From NCBI GenBank assembly GCA_011037195.1, contig JAAEAF010005122.1, positions 1 to 64,000 of the forward strand: a stretch of 64,000 nt of DNA, written 5' to 3'. This document shows, in pieces, positions 12,414 to 24,962 of this stretch; the stretch's first letter is position 1, and each line of letters begins with the position of its first letter. The DNA comes from Triatoma infestans. Its lineage: Eukaryota; Arthropoda; Insecta; Hemiptera; Reduviidae. The notes beneath the pieces were generated by a model. That model ran no database searches, was not told the DNA's origin, and saw nothing but the letters and a program-made list of their open reading frames with translations. The position numbers and the translations under genes were made by a program.

Positions 12414-13790
12414 TCTTTTTACTTTCTCTTACTTCCTCTAGTAAGAGGAAGTATTGTAATCGTGTCAAATTTTCGATATCGAGTTTTCACCGGAAATATC
12501 CGTTTTGAGGTCCCTGAGTCCAAAAAAGTGGTTTTTAGCAAATGGTCTGTGTGTGAGTGTCTATGTATATATGTCGGTGAACAGCATAGCTCAAAAACGA
12601 AAAATCGTAGAAACTTCAAACTTGATATTCCGTTTAGGTATCACCATGGGATCTGACAGTACGTTATCTGTCAAAATTCCACAACCGGAAGTACTACTTT
12701 ACTATTTGTTTTTTTTTTTTTACTTTTTTGCGATTTGCTCAAAAATGGCTCCGATGTTTTTCTTACAAAGATCTACAACTTTTACTTAAAACATTTCTCT
12801 AGGAACATTCACTTAAGGGTACTTTTAGAAAAAGGGGCGGGGTTATGTTTTTATTTAAAATGCTATCATAACTGATTGTACAATTCTATCATCCAAACAA
12901 AATTAATTAGAAATAAATAGTTGATCAAAATTCTAAGTGTTAGTAAACCGGAAGTGCGCTTTTACCGAACAGTTTTTTCAGTTTTCGACCAATTTCATTA
13001 AATTTGGTACACTAACTATAACATTTGTCAATTATAATTTTGAGAACTGGAGTAAGAAGAGAACGTTGTGTGAGTGTTTTACATCACATTTATTTTCGAA
13101 AATGTCCCTTACAGTAGTTGTTATATTAGATTTATTGCAGCTGTTATACAATTTTTTTTTTTTTTTTTTTTTTTACGGAGGATGGAAATGCCTACGCACA
13201 AAATGTGGGGCTAGCACGTAAGAGGAAGTATCAAGGATCTTATCAAATTTTCGAAATTGAGTTTTAACCGGAAATGTATTATATTTAGCCAGAAAAAGTA
13301 TTTAGAAAAGGGTCTATCCTATCTATCTTTCTGAGAGTATGTGTGTTAAGTTCAAATATGATAATTCGTTTAAGTGCTCTCAGGAGGGGTTTGCTCAATA
13401 TCAATCTACCGGAAGTACTAGTTTTACTGATTTTTCCTCTTTTTTTTTTAAATATATCTTCAAAACATGATTTAGTTCTATCACTTCTATTTGAAACAAT
13501 ATTCTGGATAAATTCATTTAGGGGATTCTGAGAGGAGCGATAACCAACCTTATGGGCTTCCTTTAAACATGTTATTCGATTCTAATATGCATATGCTATT
13601 ATTAAATTGGAAATAGGAAGTTAATAAGTTGTTTAAATTCCAAGTTTATAGAAAATCGACTGACCGGAAGTGCAACATTTATGAACGATTTTTCTTTTTT
13701 TCAATTTTCTGCAATGTTCTCGATGAACCCCCGCGATTTTCACGGGGTTTCTTAAACTTGGTTTTACTAATATAAACTTTATTAGTAAAG
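12414..13790 (+). repeat. Non-coding repeat family R, copy d and an adjoining partial copy
   Basis: Begins with tttactttctcttacttcc and taagaggaagtattg at 12418-12455, then caccggaaatatccgttttg, a TG-containing tract near 12549, atcaccatgggatctgac, accggaagtactactttac, and the long tail ending gtgtgagtgttttacatcac near 13085. A second, more decayed unit starts at about 13218 (taagaggaagtatc) with ccggaagta and accggaagtgc landmarks near 13410 and 13664. No coding capacity. Confidence 0.78.
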
Positions 13791-13837
13791 GTAAAGTATC
13801 TTATTCAACCTCCCGCATACACAATCATTATGATATG

Positions 13838-13985
13838 TGACAGAAACAAAGTTTAACCAATCCCTCTATACAAACTTGTTAGCCATACTCTGACGACTAA
13901 TGAGGAACAGAAACCGGTCAGAACCAACGAAATGAAGCATTCTAAGTTGGATGAAATCAAAGATGTCATCCATCATTGCGACCAA
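13838..13985 (+). repeat. Foldback family A, right-arm fragment A5 (decayed)
   Basis: A single decayed right arm with gacagaaacaaa, ctctatacaaacttgtt, ctctgacga, cagaaaccggtcag and catccatcattgcga in the correct order. The hammerhead-like core is broken because the helix II pairing is lost. No opposite arm is evident nearby. Confidence 0.55.
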
Positions 13986-14884
13986 ATTATATTATTCAAT
14001 AACTATGTAAATTGTTTTAAAAGAAAGATGTATGATTATTTCAAACCAGATTTATAATTTTTTTTGTTCGAGTTCATCCACCTATCGAATGTAATATATA
14101 TATATCTCCTGTTCCATTTGCGAACGCTAAGCTGAAATATGTATTGCGTGGTTACGATTCTCCAGGTCTTGGCTTTCGTTAGATATATTAATCTGAATAA
14201 TTTGAATAAGGTAGTATATTTGTTAACCATCTCCGTACGTAATCTGATTGGTAATTAAAGGTAAAGCCCGCTTAAAAATTTATTAATGTATTTTTTTTTC
14301 ATCTTTCAAAAGGAGAGCAAATTTAAATTCTTTTAGTTGATGCTACAAATGTTTATTTCTTAGGCTCAGAAGTTTTCTAAAATCTGTTTTAATATATATA
14401 TATATAAATGCTGAAAATTGTGTGTTTCAGAATAGATATCATATATTCATATGTAAAACTAAATATTTTACACCATAATCCTTTTAACACTGATTCCTAA
14501 TCTTTTCCAGTTATAACAGGTTCCTATTGATATTTTTACCATCAATATTTCAGCCACTCCTTTAATCTTATTTGATTTATATATGTTTCCTTTTCCATAC
14601 TTGATTTGTGAACATTCCATAAATCAATAGAATAGTTTTATAGAAGCTAAAAAGAAATTTTTGGATAAGTATACATTTAAAATATTTAAGTTGTTGTATT
14701 TACAATTTAAATGTCTAAAAATTAAAAAAAAAAAAAAAATACTGATACGTATTTATAATTAAGACATAAAACTTTTATTAATGAAATAAAAGTCATACAA
14801 TTGGGACGGTCCGTGTTTGGAATTATTGATTCAAAGCTAGCTATTCATATCCCGTGATAGTAATGTACAAAGTAAATGATAATG

Positions 14885-15120
14885 TCCAGTATGCAATCAA
14901 CAAGCAAAATGTCAACAAGCATGATTGAAACAAAAGTTGAAGTCAAATCTCTACTACATGAATTTGATAGCCTTACTCTGTGACAGTGGATGAGAATTCG
15001 AAAACCACAGGTCACAGAGCAACATTATACGTAAATGCATGCTATGACAGTTAAAGTCCCATATTATGTTATCCAACATTGCAGACCCATTCACATATTC
15101 AGCTACACCAATTCAACTAA
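14885..15120 (+). repeat. Foldback family A, right-arm fragment A6 (decayed)
   Basis: Shows the family A right-arm order: gattgaaacaaaagttgaag, ctctactacatgaatttgat, ctctgtgacagtgg, cgaaaaccac, atgcatgcta and ttcacatattca. The ribozyme-like core is destroyed by insertions. Confidence 0.5.
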
Positions 15121-15298
15121 ATAAAATTTAGAAATAACAATCGTGAAATCTGGTTGCTATGAGTCTAAATATAATAGGTTTCAGAAGGAGAGAAATTAGT
15201 GAGGAAAGGTTTTTGAGAAATAAGTTAGAATGAATGCTGAACAATGTATAATAAAATAGAGACACAAAACTGCCAGGACTTTACACGTACATAGAAAT

Positions 15299-15497
15299 TT
15301 AGGTACCGAGAGATTTAGACTGAGCAAAAAGAGAAGGGTAGTTGTTTGGTTGCTGACGCGTTGTAACTGCTTTAAAAACTGTTCTAAAGATGTCCCTTGT
15401 AGGGTTAGCGCTGCTGTATATATATACAGAGTCTCCCACTCTAGTCTGGCCTAAGTGGCGAGTGAGATCCTCAATTTTATGTGTCTCTCTCTGCTTC
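15299..15497. mobile_element. MITE-like element, copy 2, inverted relative to copy 1
   Basis: The reverse complement of this stretch matches 39-233. Shared landmarks here are gctgacgcgttgtaactg, cttgtagggttagcgct and actctagtctggcctaagt. The right end (gtgtctctctctgcttcag) matches the inverted repeat of copy 1. The left end is more diverged. Confidence 0.6.
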
Positions 15498-15519
15498 AGA
15501 TTCCTCTCCTCGGATCCTA

Positions 15520-18500
15520 TCACAAGTCCGTTGATCCCTTAATTCGAAGTTCTATGCGAGGCCATAGAAGTGCTCTTACCTCTCGATTATACAAACCTAA
15601 ATGTATTGATTTTGGGACAGATTTTTACCTACAGAACACAGCTAGAATAAATATCTTGTCCGTCCCAGTTCCTTGTACAAAATTTATCTCTGATTATTAG
15701 GATATATCTTTTAACCTTTTTTTTTATGTACTATTAAAAAAATAAATAACGTGGTACCTTATAATGATTACATATTGATGATATAATTTCATTTAATTGA
15801 TTCATTAAATGCGCTTTAATATATATATATTTTTTTTCCTTTTTTTTTATCGTGATCTTAGTGTTGTGAAAGAGATAGTATAGCCATTAAAGAGGGTTTA
15901 CTTTTCACCTATTAAAGGGCGCCGGTCGGCAAATCAAAACAACAACACAAAAAAAGCATAACAGAAACATGTCAAATGTTTAGGGAGTGATTAGAAAATT
16001 AAACTAGTTAAAAAAAAAAAGAAGCGGCGCCCAACTATTTAGTCCTCTTCATTACAATGTTTGTTGGACCTTTCAAATTTGTCTGAAAATGACTTTATTT
16101 TTTATTTTTATGACGCCCACGTAAGATAATTGTTTTATGTTATCTAACTAGGGGGAAAACTGTGTGTATATATATATATACTAGGCTAGAATTTTTTTTC
16201 TGTTTTTTTTTTTTTAAGGTTGTTCATTTCTCTGTAAGACAAGCAGATAGCCGGAGGATATATCTAGAATCTCCATCGTATCATCTACTTCTACTCATTT
16301 TATAATTTTTGACCCTTTATTCCTACTTTCTTTTTGTTTTTAATGAAGTCCTATGCACCTTGGATATGAGTAATTGTTGGATAAGTAGTTGAGAGAAATG
16401 AGGAGACACCCCCTCACATCCTCCCTCTTTCCACACTGTCTCTCCTTCACTCTCTCTTTCTCATCATAGTAATCCTTCAGGCTAAATCATGATATACATT
16501 TATTTAGAATTAATTTCACATTTACTGATTTACCTACTCTCTAACTATAATATTTAGATCCGGTAATTTATGAAAGTTATTTAATATTAAGACATAAATA
16601 ATTTCTACTTTATATATTTTTTCCCCAACCATACCATATAAAAACTAGCCCAACTTTACTCGTGTTTCATAGCCTTTTTTTTTTACTTATTTTTAATGTT
16701 GGATGAACAGGTTATCTTTTATAGGATTATCCCAGAGTAATTTTCATTGTAATTTATCTTAAAACAACTAAAAATTTGTCTTAATCTTTTAACACTCTTT
16801 ATAGACGAGAATTAAATTATTCTTGTACTTAACATTGTTATAGAATTAGAAATTTTTTTAAATGAAGTGTATATTATTTTTAAAGTAGCTTCTTTAATAA
16901 TAATATTAAAAAAAAAAATAATCCATCACACCTTATTAATTGGTTGGTGTTAGATTACAATTCAGTAAAAAATTCTTTAAATGCCACTTTTCCTTATTTA
17001 GAAAATTGAACTTGAATTCTATAAAAAATACGTGGCTTGAAGCTGTGTTTTTTTTTTATTCAACTATTTTCCAATTAATACTATTTAGAAAATATTTTTA
17101 CAAGTTTGATAGGTTCAATTATAAAAGCGAGCTCTCAAATGTGCAAATTAAAAACTAATTTCTTATATTTTTGTTTTGTTTTTCATTAAAAAAATACTTA
17201 GGACCTTCAACATTCTAACGAAGTCAAGTTAATTAGAGTTAAGATTCATTAGCGTTCTAATAAAAATATAACTGATAAAATAAATATGATTAAAAAACAA
17301 CACCGAAAGATGTTTTAATATAATACAGAGATCTATCACTTTTGTTTAAAACTTTTGCTGAAAAAAGTTCATTTAAGAGAGTTTTGAGAGAGAGCTGGCA
17401 GGTCTTGCTTTCCTTAAAAAGTGGTTTCATTAAATTTAGATTCTCCAAGTGAAGAAAAACTGAACATCTAGTAAGAATGAGAAAGTAGATATCTAGGAAA
17501 TGAGAAAGTCGTGTTAGTGTTTCACGCCAGATATTTTTACACGCTACACCAGAAGCTTCAAACAATAATAAAGAGATATTTTTTAACGCATTAAAATCTT
17601 TATGAATTTCAATATGTTCTATATGATCTATACGAATAAACTTTTAATATGTTCATTAAGTGATTAGTCACCTCATCTTTTTCCATTAAGCGTAATGACC
17701 ATGAAAACTTAGGTTCGAATGCAATTATTGATTGTATTGCCAGTTTCTACACTTATTCATTAGTCTAAGCATCGATGCACGTACGATTTATAAAACACCA
17801 AACATATGCAGATGTTATGATAAATGAAGATTGGCCGGCTACTAAACGAAATTTAGCTTTTTTAGGTATTTGAGTTCCTGCTTTACCCGTTTTGTGCTGA
17901 TACTGTTGTTACTGTGAGATCTCTGTGAATAAATAGCAATTCCATTTCCTCCTACAGGATCCAATTGCAGTAACGGTGATTAGAAATTTTAATGAGTTCT
18001 GGCTAGCTTGTCAGGTCAGAATTTCACATTTCAAAGGTTTCCTCTCACTGATGTTTAACTTATGTCTTCTCGTTGAGAATAAACTAGATACTGTACCAGG
18101 TGCAACTGGATTTAGATACTTCTTCAAAGATTTTTATGCCTCTACTCACTGAACTTACACACATTACAGATGACTACATTTTATGTATAAATAATTGCAT
18201 CTGAGGGTCTTTTTTTTGGGTAGCAGTGGATTTGGTTTTATGACCAGTCCCTCTATACATCAGTCCCTCTATCCAGAGCTCCTCTTGTGGGATTTAAAAG
18301 ACGGTAAAATATAAATTTTATGAAATTGTAATTTTAGAGGTTGTCTGATATATTGCAAATAAATTGAAGTCTATATAACATTGATTTTCACCTTGTAATC
18401 TAAACTTAAAAAATAATTTGTCAAAATTTGTTACCTTAAAGCCTTGATTTTAGTGTGTTAGAATGATTAGAATGAATGAATGAATAGAATGAATAGAATG

Positions 18501-18600
18501 AATTGAATTGAATCTTGAAGTGATTGAATGATGGTCTAATTAGAATGATTGAAAATAAACTCTAATAATTTTAGAATTTTCGAAAACATAGTCTTATTTT
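15520..18600. other. A+T-rich stretch with simple repeats only
   Basis: No gene or element recognised. There is an (AT)n tract at about 16165-16179 and a short minisatellite of gaatgaat/agaatgaat units at about 18463-18520. Frames at 16940-17158 and 17290-17565 show no family features. Confidence 0.4.
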
Positions 18601-18605
18601 ACTGT

Positions 18606-18800
18606 TTAATTAAGGCGCTTCAGCATCTGATATCTTTGGCACCCGCAGCCTTTTCCATAGCCAGGCTCAGAACACTGATTTCTTTCTGTAGAGAATCCTA
18701 GGAAGAGAAAATCTAAAAGCAGCACTACTGGACTCGAACTCGGGGGACCACGCATTCCAAGTCCAGAACTAACAGTTAGACGGACGAATATCTCTAAATT
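18606..18800 (-). mobile_element. tRNA-derived SINE, family S1
   Basis: On the minus strand a good Pol III B box, gagttcgagtcc, lies at 18731-18742. It is followed by agtgctgcttttagatttt and ctcttcctaggattctctac, and the copy ends gcgccttaattaa near 18606. The same order and ending occur in the copy at 53760. The A-box region is degraded. No protein is encoded. Confidence 0.75.
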
Positions 18801-18904
18801 CGTAAGTTCATTATTTGACTGTATTTCAAAACGAAACTTGTTGACTCCGTATCTAAAAAATTAAAGTTCTCTTGTCTTATTTTCAAATAAGGAATGTTTC
18901 GGTT

Positions 18905-19080
18905 TTGTAGTGATAGCGCGGGACATAAGGGGGGTAGCCCTTAAGATTTTCTCTTCCTAAGATTCTCTATAGCTCTATAACGAAAGAAAATTTTTGTCTG
19001 GGCACCAGCAGTGCACTCAGAAGACTCCGGAGTTACAGTAGATTTTCCAAGGTTACAGTGCACTATACGCCCCCCGGAAA
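18905..19080 (+). repeat. SINE S1 middle segment joined to a LINE 3' tail
   Basis: The first part (ggtagcccttaagatttt, ctcttcctaagattctcta) matches the middle of the S1 SINEs. The second part, from about 19030 (agattttccaaggttacagtgcacta and tacgcccccc), matches the 3' UTR ends of the LINE copies at 20645, 21072 and 39010. A shared 3' end between a SINE and a partner LINE is expected when the SINE uses that LINE's machinery, but this could also be two independent fragments. Confidence 0.45.
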
Positions 19081-19089
19081 AATATTGAA

Positions 19090-20600
19090 AAAAGATTTAA
19101 ATATGTGATTGAGTTATCTTGATAGGTGGAAGATAGTTCTGCTATGAGAAAATAAATAATAATTATATAACGGTTCATTTGTAATGCATGTTTTAAATGA
19201 ATTCATCATTGTTTTAAGAGATGGTAGATCTTTGGTATGTGGATAATTCAGATCTTTCAGCATTTTACTTACGAGTTCAGTCAGACGGTTATAAAAAAAA
19301 AATGCTTATAAAAAAAAAAATGTATTTAAAAAGAGAAAAAGAGCGATTAAACGCTAGACCTTTCTAAATCCTGCAACACGTATTCATCTGATATAGTGGA
19401 AAAAAAAGTATAATATATACGACGAGTATGTCTACAAAAAGTTGCATAATGTTGTAGTGCAAGTTTGTGGGTATTCCAATCCGCTAGTTGATTTTATTTT
19501 TTTTTCATTTTATTTCTTTAAAATAAGAACTTCACCTTCAGCTAACAGTAAAACAACCATGTGTAAGTGCTAAACTCTTCTTCAATGAAGTTAATGAACT
19601 CTAAAGCCAAGATTTTATACTTCTTTTTGAATCTTGCCGGGTGGGATGACTTAAAGACTCCAAACAGAAAAAAAAATTAAAGCAGCAATTCCACTGAAAT
19701 ATGCTTAATAAGTGAAATGCTTACTTCTTTCTTTCTGTTGTTGAGGGTTCTTTTTTTCTTTTGTGAAATGCATACCAATTATCTCAGGTCCTCTTCTCTC
19801 CAGGTGAATTATGTCAGCTTTTATGTACTTTACACCATAAAATTTCTTTTTATACTATCCATTTTACTTGCTCAAATTTTTCATCATGACACCATATATT
19901 TATTTAAGTGTATATAAAAAAAATTATGATAGTGTAATAAACGGTTTAATGATAATAACTTGCTAATTATATATATTATTGAAGTATTCCAAGTGTATAT
20001 AGATATAGTGCAAAAGGAGAAATTGCCAACAGATCCAAACACGATAGCAATCTAAATCGGGTAACCAAAGAGAACTAGCCGTTACGCCGGGCCTATAGAA
20101 ACTGGTTTCTTATTGCAATTACCTTAGCAACAACTCCCTGCAGTGAAAAGAGCTTGATAGCGACAAACAGCGAGAAGCGCTATCTTTTCTTTTCTGGCCA
20201 CTACTTTCAGAATTTGTTGGTTAGCCATTAGTTTTATTTTGAAATGTTATAATCACGGTTTATATTTCTGTTTATGATTTCTTTATATTGTATTTTACAT
20301 TTAAATTAAGAATACATATCATTGTCTTCGGTTCTTGTTCGTTAATTTTTCATTCATGGCTGCTTGAAAAAAATTGCTCCTTTCTTGATTGAACAGTTTT
20401 GTGGGCTCAGAGAGAAATCGTTAATTAAAAAAGTTTTAAAGTGTAGATTATATCTGCAGAGGGTGTGGTTACAAAGATAAAATCCAATGATGAGATCTAG
20501 AAGATGTATTGTGAATCTTTGGCATGTCATTAGTTGTAAATTGTGACTGCTTCTACAGGTCTTAAATATGTAGATGATCTTAAATTATAGCGTAAGATGT
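19090..20600. other. A+T-rich stretch with no recognised feature
   Basis: No element or gene recognised. Frame 19717-19917 is hydrophobic and A+T-driven without a family match. Confidence 0.4.
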
Positions 20601-20639
20601 TCGTGTTGTTCGGCTAGAATCTGCAAGGGGTGATTTAGA

Positions 20640-20712
20640 ATAAGGGGATCAAGTAGGGGTGGCACAATAGATCTTTCAAGGCTGCAGTGCACTATATACC
20701 TCGATAAAATAA
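20640..20712 (+). repeat. LINE 3' UTR fragment (RNase H LINE family)
   Basis: The segment ggcacaatagatctttcaag with gctgcagtgcactata matches the 3' ends of the LINE copies at 21072-22148 (opposite strand) and 38552-39082. It has no coding part and is a heavily 5'-truncated copy or remnant. Confidence 0.5.
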
Positions 20713-20929
20713 AATCGGTATGAAACATTCACAAGACTTATGAAACACATACGGCAGTATTCGAATTCTAATTAAAAAATAAGCTTCAGATTAAATTAAA
20801 AATTACTCATAAAAATCCACTCATAAGTTGGACTAAGTGGAATTACATTGACGTAGTCATAGGAATCACACCGATCATATCCCCTTGCATTAGCAGTGCA
20901 AATCTATACTTCATATTCTCTCCAGAATC

Positions 20930-21071
20930 CACTTAAAATCAATTTCTCTGGAAAAAATGTTTTAAACAAATTTGTTTAAATGTCTGTAATTAGCATTCGT
21001 TTAAATAAAATTGTTGGAGCCTTTTTTGAAGAAATTAAAAATCAAAAAACACTTCTGTAAAGCTGTATCAT
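20930..21071 (-). repeat. Family R fragment, left part of an interrupted copy
   Basis: Shows the family R phrases ctggaaaaaatgttttaaac, attgttggagcctttttt and acacttctgtaaag in minus orientation. It breaks off at a LINE and resumes at 22149 with tacttccggttaagc, so the LINE landed in this repeat. Confidence 0.6.
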
Positions 21072-22148
21072 TAGATTAGATGTGATTTCCACATCGGGAG
21101 GCTATACATCGCACCGCAGCCATCATAGACTTATTGTGCCATCTCCGATTTTCTAGTAGGTAACCCTCTCCGTCTAAGGAGTTAAAGGCTTTCATCACTA
21201 GACTTTTTTGCTTTACTATCTCCTCAGATCACAATATACCAAAGGCTTCGCATACCACTTTGGTTATTGCTACGCAATCAAAGAGCAGGCAGGGAGCCAT
21301 TCCTCCTCCTCCTGACACAGTCTGCACAAGGTTCCGAGCTTATTAGCCCCACCTTATGCAGATGCTCTCTGAACCTACCATGACCCATAAATAACGCTGT
21401 CACCTGAGAAATCTGGTTCCTACTTAGGCTAAGGTTCACTACTTAGGCTCCTATCCCAGAGCGCCTCATGCTTGCTTCGGAGCCATTCTCCAGTAGCTGC
21501 ACGGACCGTAACGCTGGTTATCCCCAGGAGAGGCTCTGGTGTATTTGCCCCGTTCCTGGCCAGTTAATCACCTGTCTCATTCCCTCAATTTCTGTATGTC
21601 CAGGCACCCATCTCAGCTGAATTTTATTGTGTCTCTCGACATTCCTTGACTAGGGAGGAGGTAGTTCTCCAAGCTTCCAGAGCTTTCAGTACAGCCTGAC
21701 AGTCCGAGAAAATGCGTATAACCTTAACATTAGGGCTCTACGCAAATTCTCCTCAGCACAGACCATAATGGCAAAGACTTCTGCCTGGAATATAGTGAAC
21801 TATCTGTCCAGCGGCTTCTCATTTAATATCTGCGGCTCATATCATGTACGTACGTGAGTACATACACTATGAGTGTACTCCGACTCCGGTTCTCCAGTCC
21901 CATCTTGGATCCATCTGTGAACCAAAGAGGACCCACTTGGTCGCGTTTCTCCCAACCCTCGGTCAAGTCCGCTCTAGACTCTAGGAACATATGGAAAGGG
22001 GACCTCGAGTTATATATTGGACAAATGCTATCCTGGGCCCGGGTTGATTTTTAGCATTATGTCCAAATATTTGGCTAAGGAGCTTCTCTGTCTCCAAAGA
22101 CCAGTGTTGCGCCGCCTATGCGCACTGGCCCTTGCCTCCGCTTGTACC
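21072..22148 (-). pseudogene. 5'-truncated non-LTR retrotransposon: RNase H and C-terminal zinc-finger tail, decayed
   Basis: The minus strand encodes, in broken frames, AEVFAIMVCAEENLR (about 21785-21741) and WVPGHTEIEG (about 21612-21583), both RNase H blocks. Next comes FMGHGRFREHLHKVGL (about 21390-21345), typical of the cysteine-rich tail after RNase H in R1/Jockey-like LINEs. Several stops interrupt it. The 3' UTR lies at the left and ends in a tctaatctaa-like tail. Near-identical flanks, aaagctgtatcat (21059-21071) and aaagttgtatcat (22149-22161), form a 13-bp target-site duplication with one mismatch. The reverse transcriptase and endonuclease are absent through 5' truncation. Confidence 0.85.
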
Positions 22149-22860
22149 AAAGTTGTATCATACTTCCGGTTAAGCAATTTTTATCAAACTTTGTAATCCT
22201 GTAAAGTTTTAATGAACCTTAATATTATATAGTTTAAAGAATTATATATTTTAATGCAGTTTAGAAGAGAGATAATATTGAAATACGCCCAGAACCTACC
22301 AAAAATAAATTTTAGTAGTAAATAAAACAGATTGACCTTTATGCATATAGTTTAAGACCATGCGATGTTTAAGGAAAATAGTTAGAGCCATTTTCGAGAA
22401 ATGAAAAAAAAACATTCAATAAAATAGTCCTTCCGATTGTGATAGATTTTGCGCGGAACCTTCATGGTAAATGCTGTGTTAAAATATCAATAATTATCTA
22501 CCTGAGATTTTCCCTTTTTATGGTAATTTGTTCACAAACATACACCTACATTTTCACAGATCCCATTCACTGAAAACATTTTTCCAGGTAAATTGTTATA
22601 AATATGGAATATAATATTAAAAAGTATCTACTTTAGAAAATTGTTTGAATTCCAGATTTCAAGAAAATCAGTTTTTCGGAAATCTGGTTTACGCATTGGT
22701 TTTAAGCCCTTTTTGGTAACGGTAACTACACTTTGGCATGCTTAATGCACAAATATAAATTTATTACTTTTATTTGTAACATTTTCCCCAAAAAATGACT
22801 CTCTTTTGGAGTACAATGTAATCAGTTCAAGGACTTCCTGCCATGGGTGCTGACTGAGTT
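22149..22860. repeat. Family R, remainder of the copy interrupted by a LINE
   Basis: Resumes with atacttccggttaagc. A minus-orientation module follows (ccttccgattg, ggtaaatgctgtg, a decayed hairpin-end region near 22540-22590), then plus-orientation pieces (gaattccagatttcaagaaa, ttttccccaaaaaa, ggacttcctgcc). The mixed orientation suggests two abutting decayed copies. Confidence 0.5.
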
Positions 22861-23339
22861 AATTACTCTCCTCCCTAACTCTATATTTTTTTATGGAGCA
22901 GCTGAGGAAAAACGCCAAAATTAAAAGAAATTTGTGAATTTTATATTTGTGTATGTGTTTCCCACCATATGTATAACGATTTACGTCAGCGTTATCAGCG
23001 ATATCAGCATTTAACATAAACATTTTTTTTGACTTGAAAAAAGAAACAAATAGATTAAGTAGTTCATTTTTAAAAATAACCTTAAAGACTTCCTGTAAAA
23101 TGGATTTAACTGGTGTATTAGAACTATGTTAGCACTAAGTTTAGAACACTCTGCTCCAGGTAGATGTGTAAATAGATAACTGTAGAGTGTTGCTGTGTGT
23201 GTTAGTGAAGAAGAAGTTAGATAAAGTATCTAGTGAACTTTTTTAAAGGATTCAACCTAGTTTTATAGTTTGTTTTTTTTATAAATAGAATTAACTCTGC
23301 TTTAAAATAAAGTCGTGTTTAGGAATATATACATTATAT

Positions 23340-23572
23340 CTTTTTACTTTCCTTTACAGCTGTAAGAGATGAACTTGTGTTTTCACCGGAAATACATGTT
23401 TTTTATCTCCTAAATACGAAAGAAAAAAATGTTTGTTTGTCTGTACAGAATATCTTAAAAAGTCGAAGGAAGTTCGAACCTGATATTTCGTTTAGATGCT
23501 ACTAAAGGACAAGAATATAAGATTTTTTTCTTAAGCTGGAAGTCACATTAATGAAGAATTTTCCAGTTTTTC
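23340..23572 (+). repeat. Family R fragment left of a nested LINE insertion
   Basis: Order: ctttttactttcc, ttcaccggaaatacatgttt, gtttgtttgtc, tatttcgtttagatgc, then gctggaagtcacatt and ttccagtttttc at 23561-23572. The continuation of the same module (ttccagtttttcatg) is found at 24963 after the inserted LINE. Confidence 0.65.
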
Positions 23573-24962
23573 TCGGAAAGGGGAATATCTGTGGTTTTTG
23601 TCTGGGTTAGAGGACATTGTGGTGTTAAATCGTGGACATGATAGCTAAAGAAGCGACTAAAACTGGAGAGGCCGCAAATATAAAATTAACCCCTTCCGAA
23701 TTTAAAAACCACATTACTAGTAGAATGCTCAATATCTGGCAATTAGAATATGAAACTAATTTAAAAGGAAAATTTTACAAAATGATGATTACGAAATTAC
23801 CCAGACATCCATGGTTCAAAGAGGTGGGTCTGAACAAATATACAATTATGATGATTAATAGACTGAGATCAAACCATGCCATTTGTGGTGCCTACTTACA
23901 TAAAATTAATATCAGACCCTCCATAAATTGTAGTCGGTGTAATACGCATGAAGACTTTAAACATAAAATAATGGAATGCCCTAAGTTTAATGAAAAAAGA
24001 GATTTAATTTTTAGAACTTTTTTACAAATATTTGGAGCCCCCTTTCCGTTATGAAGATATTATATTTTCTAATAATGCTTATGTGTTGAGTGAATTAATA
24101 GAACTGGCTAGACAATATGATTGTGTTTAGTAAAAGTATGTCTGTTTGTGTGCTTGAGTATGAAAGGTGAGTAGAAGGCTTAACGCTTTGGCTCGGAGGG
24201 GTAAGGTGCATCTCTATTAGATACCCGGACATGCGGAAATTTCGGAGTATCTCCTGTCCCTTAGCAGGACGGGCCTGAGGACTTTGGTAGGGATAGTGAC
24301 TGGACACACTTGGGTGTCCAGTCACTTGTTTAACATAGGGAGGATGTCTAGTCCTATTTGTCAGAACTGCGATGACGAGTTAGGGAAACGGTGTATCACT
24401 ACTTATGTCAGTGTCCCCGTTTCGCTGGAACTAGGTTTCGTATATTTGGGAGGACACCACTACCGTAGGATTGCCTGGGCGAGTTGGAGTTTAGGGATAT
24501 CTTGGGATATTGTAGAACCGGTAAGTTACCGGGGGGATTAATTAAGGGAACACGCCATTGGGCACCCGACTAATAATAACAATAATAATGAAAGGTGAGT
24601 GTATAACATTAGGATTAAGTATTACGGATTGGTTGGAATATCGAATACACCATTCCATTTGTACATAGTATGTATATATGTTCTGGTTATAGTGTAAATA
24701 CATTTTAGGTCTAATGTATTAGGTTAAGTATATAGGGGTGCGAGGAATATCGAGTACTCCACCCCACCGTATGAATGTCGGTCTGGTTGTTAGTATGAAT
24801 GAGTCACGTTAGGTTTTAGAGCTAATCGTGCGAATGTATTTATTGGCGTGTTTGTATTTATTTGCGTGACGGGAATAGTTTAGATCCGTGAATGAATGTT
24901 TGAAGCAATAAGAATGTAGTCAGTTCTATAACGCAAACGCGTAAGCCAGAGGAAAAAAAAAA
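23573..24962 (+). pseudogene. 5'-truncated, poly(A)-tailed LINE (RNase H end and C-terminal tail) carrying a nested LINE
   Basis: The insertion is bounded by the perfect 12-bp duplication ttccagtttttc (23561-23572 and 24963-24974) and ends in ten A (24953-24962). It starts within RNase H, reading VWVRGHCGVK (about 23600-23630). A frameshift follows, then DMIAKEAT at 23634 and a 140-codon frame to 24054. That frame contains WFKEVGLNKYT, MMINRLRSNHAICGAYLHKI and a Cys/His cluster (CSRC, H, H, C). A second frameshift leads to YEDIIFSNNAYVLSELIELA and a stop at about 24130. The rest is 3' UTR, interrupted by another LINE at 24173-24587. It belongs to the I/Jockey-type non-LTR group. It is non-functional for lack of reverse transcriptase and because of two frameshifts. 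Confidence 0.88.
24173..24587 (+). pseudogene. Nested LINE 3' end with (TAA)n tail
   Basis: Perfect 13-bp flanks atgaaaggtgagt (24160-24172 and 24588-24600) mark an insertion into the 3' UTR of the outer LINE. The inserted piece encodes, with one or more frameshifts, PGHAEISEY (the RNase H histidine block with a deletion), then SRTGLRTLVGIVTGH, SSHLFNIGRMSSPICQNC and a cysteine-rich tail. It ends in a taataataacaataataatg-type tail with no poly(A). This is a different family from the outer, poly(A)-tailed LINE. The perfect flanks suggest it is younger than its host. Confidence 0.85.
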
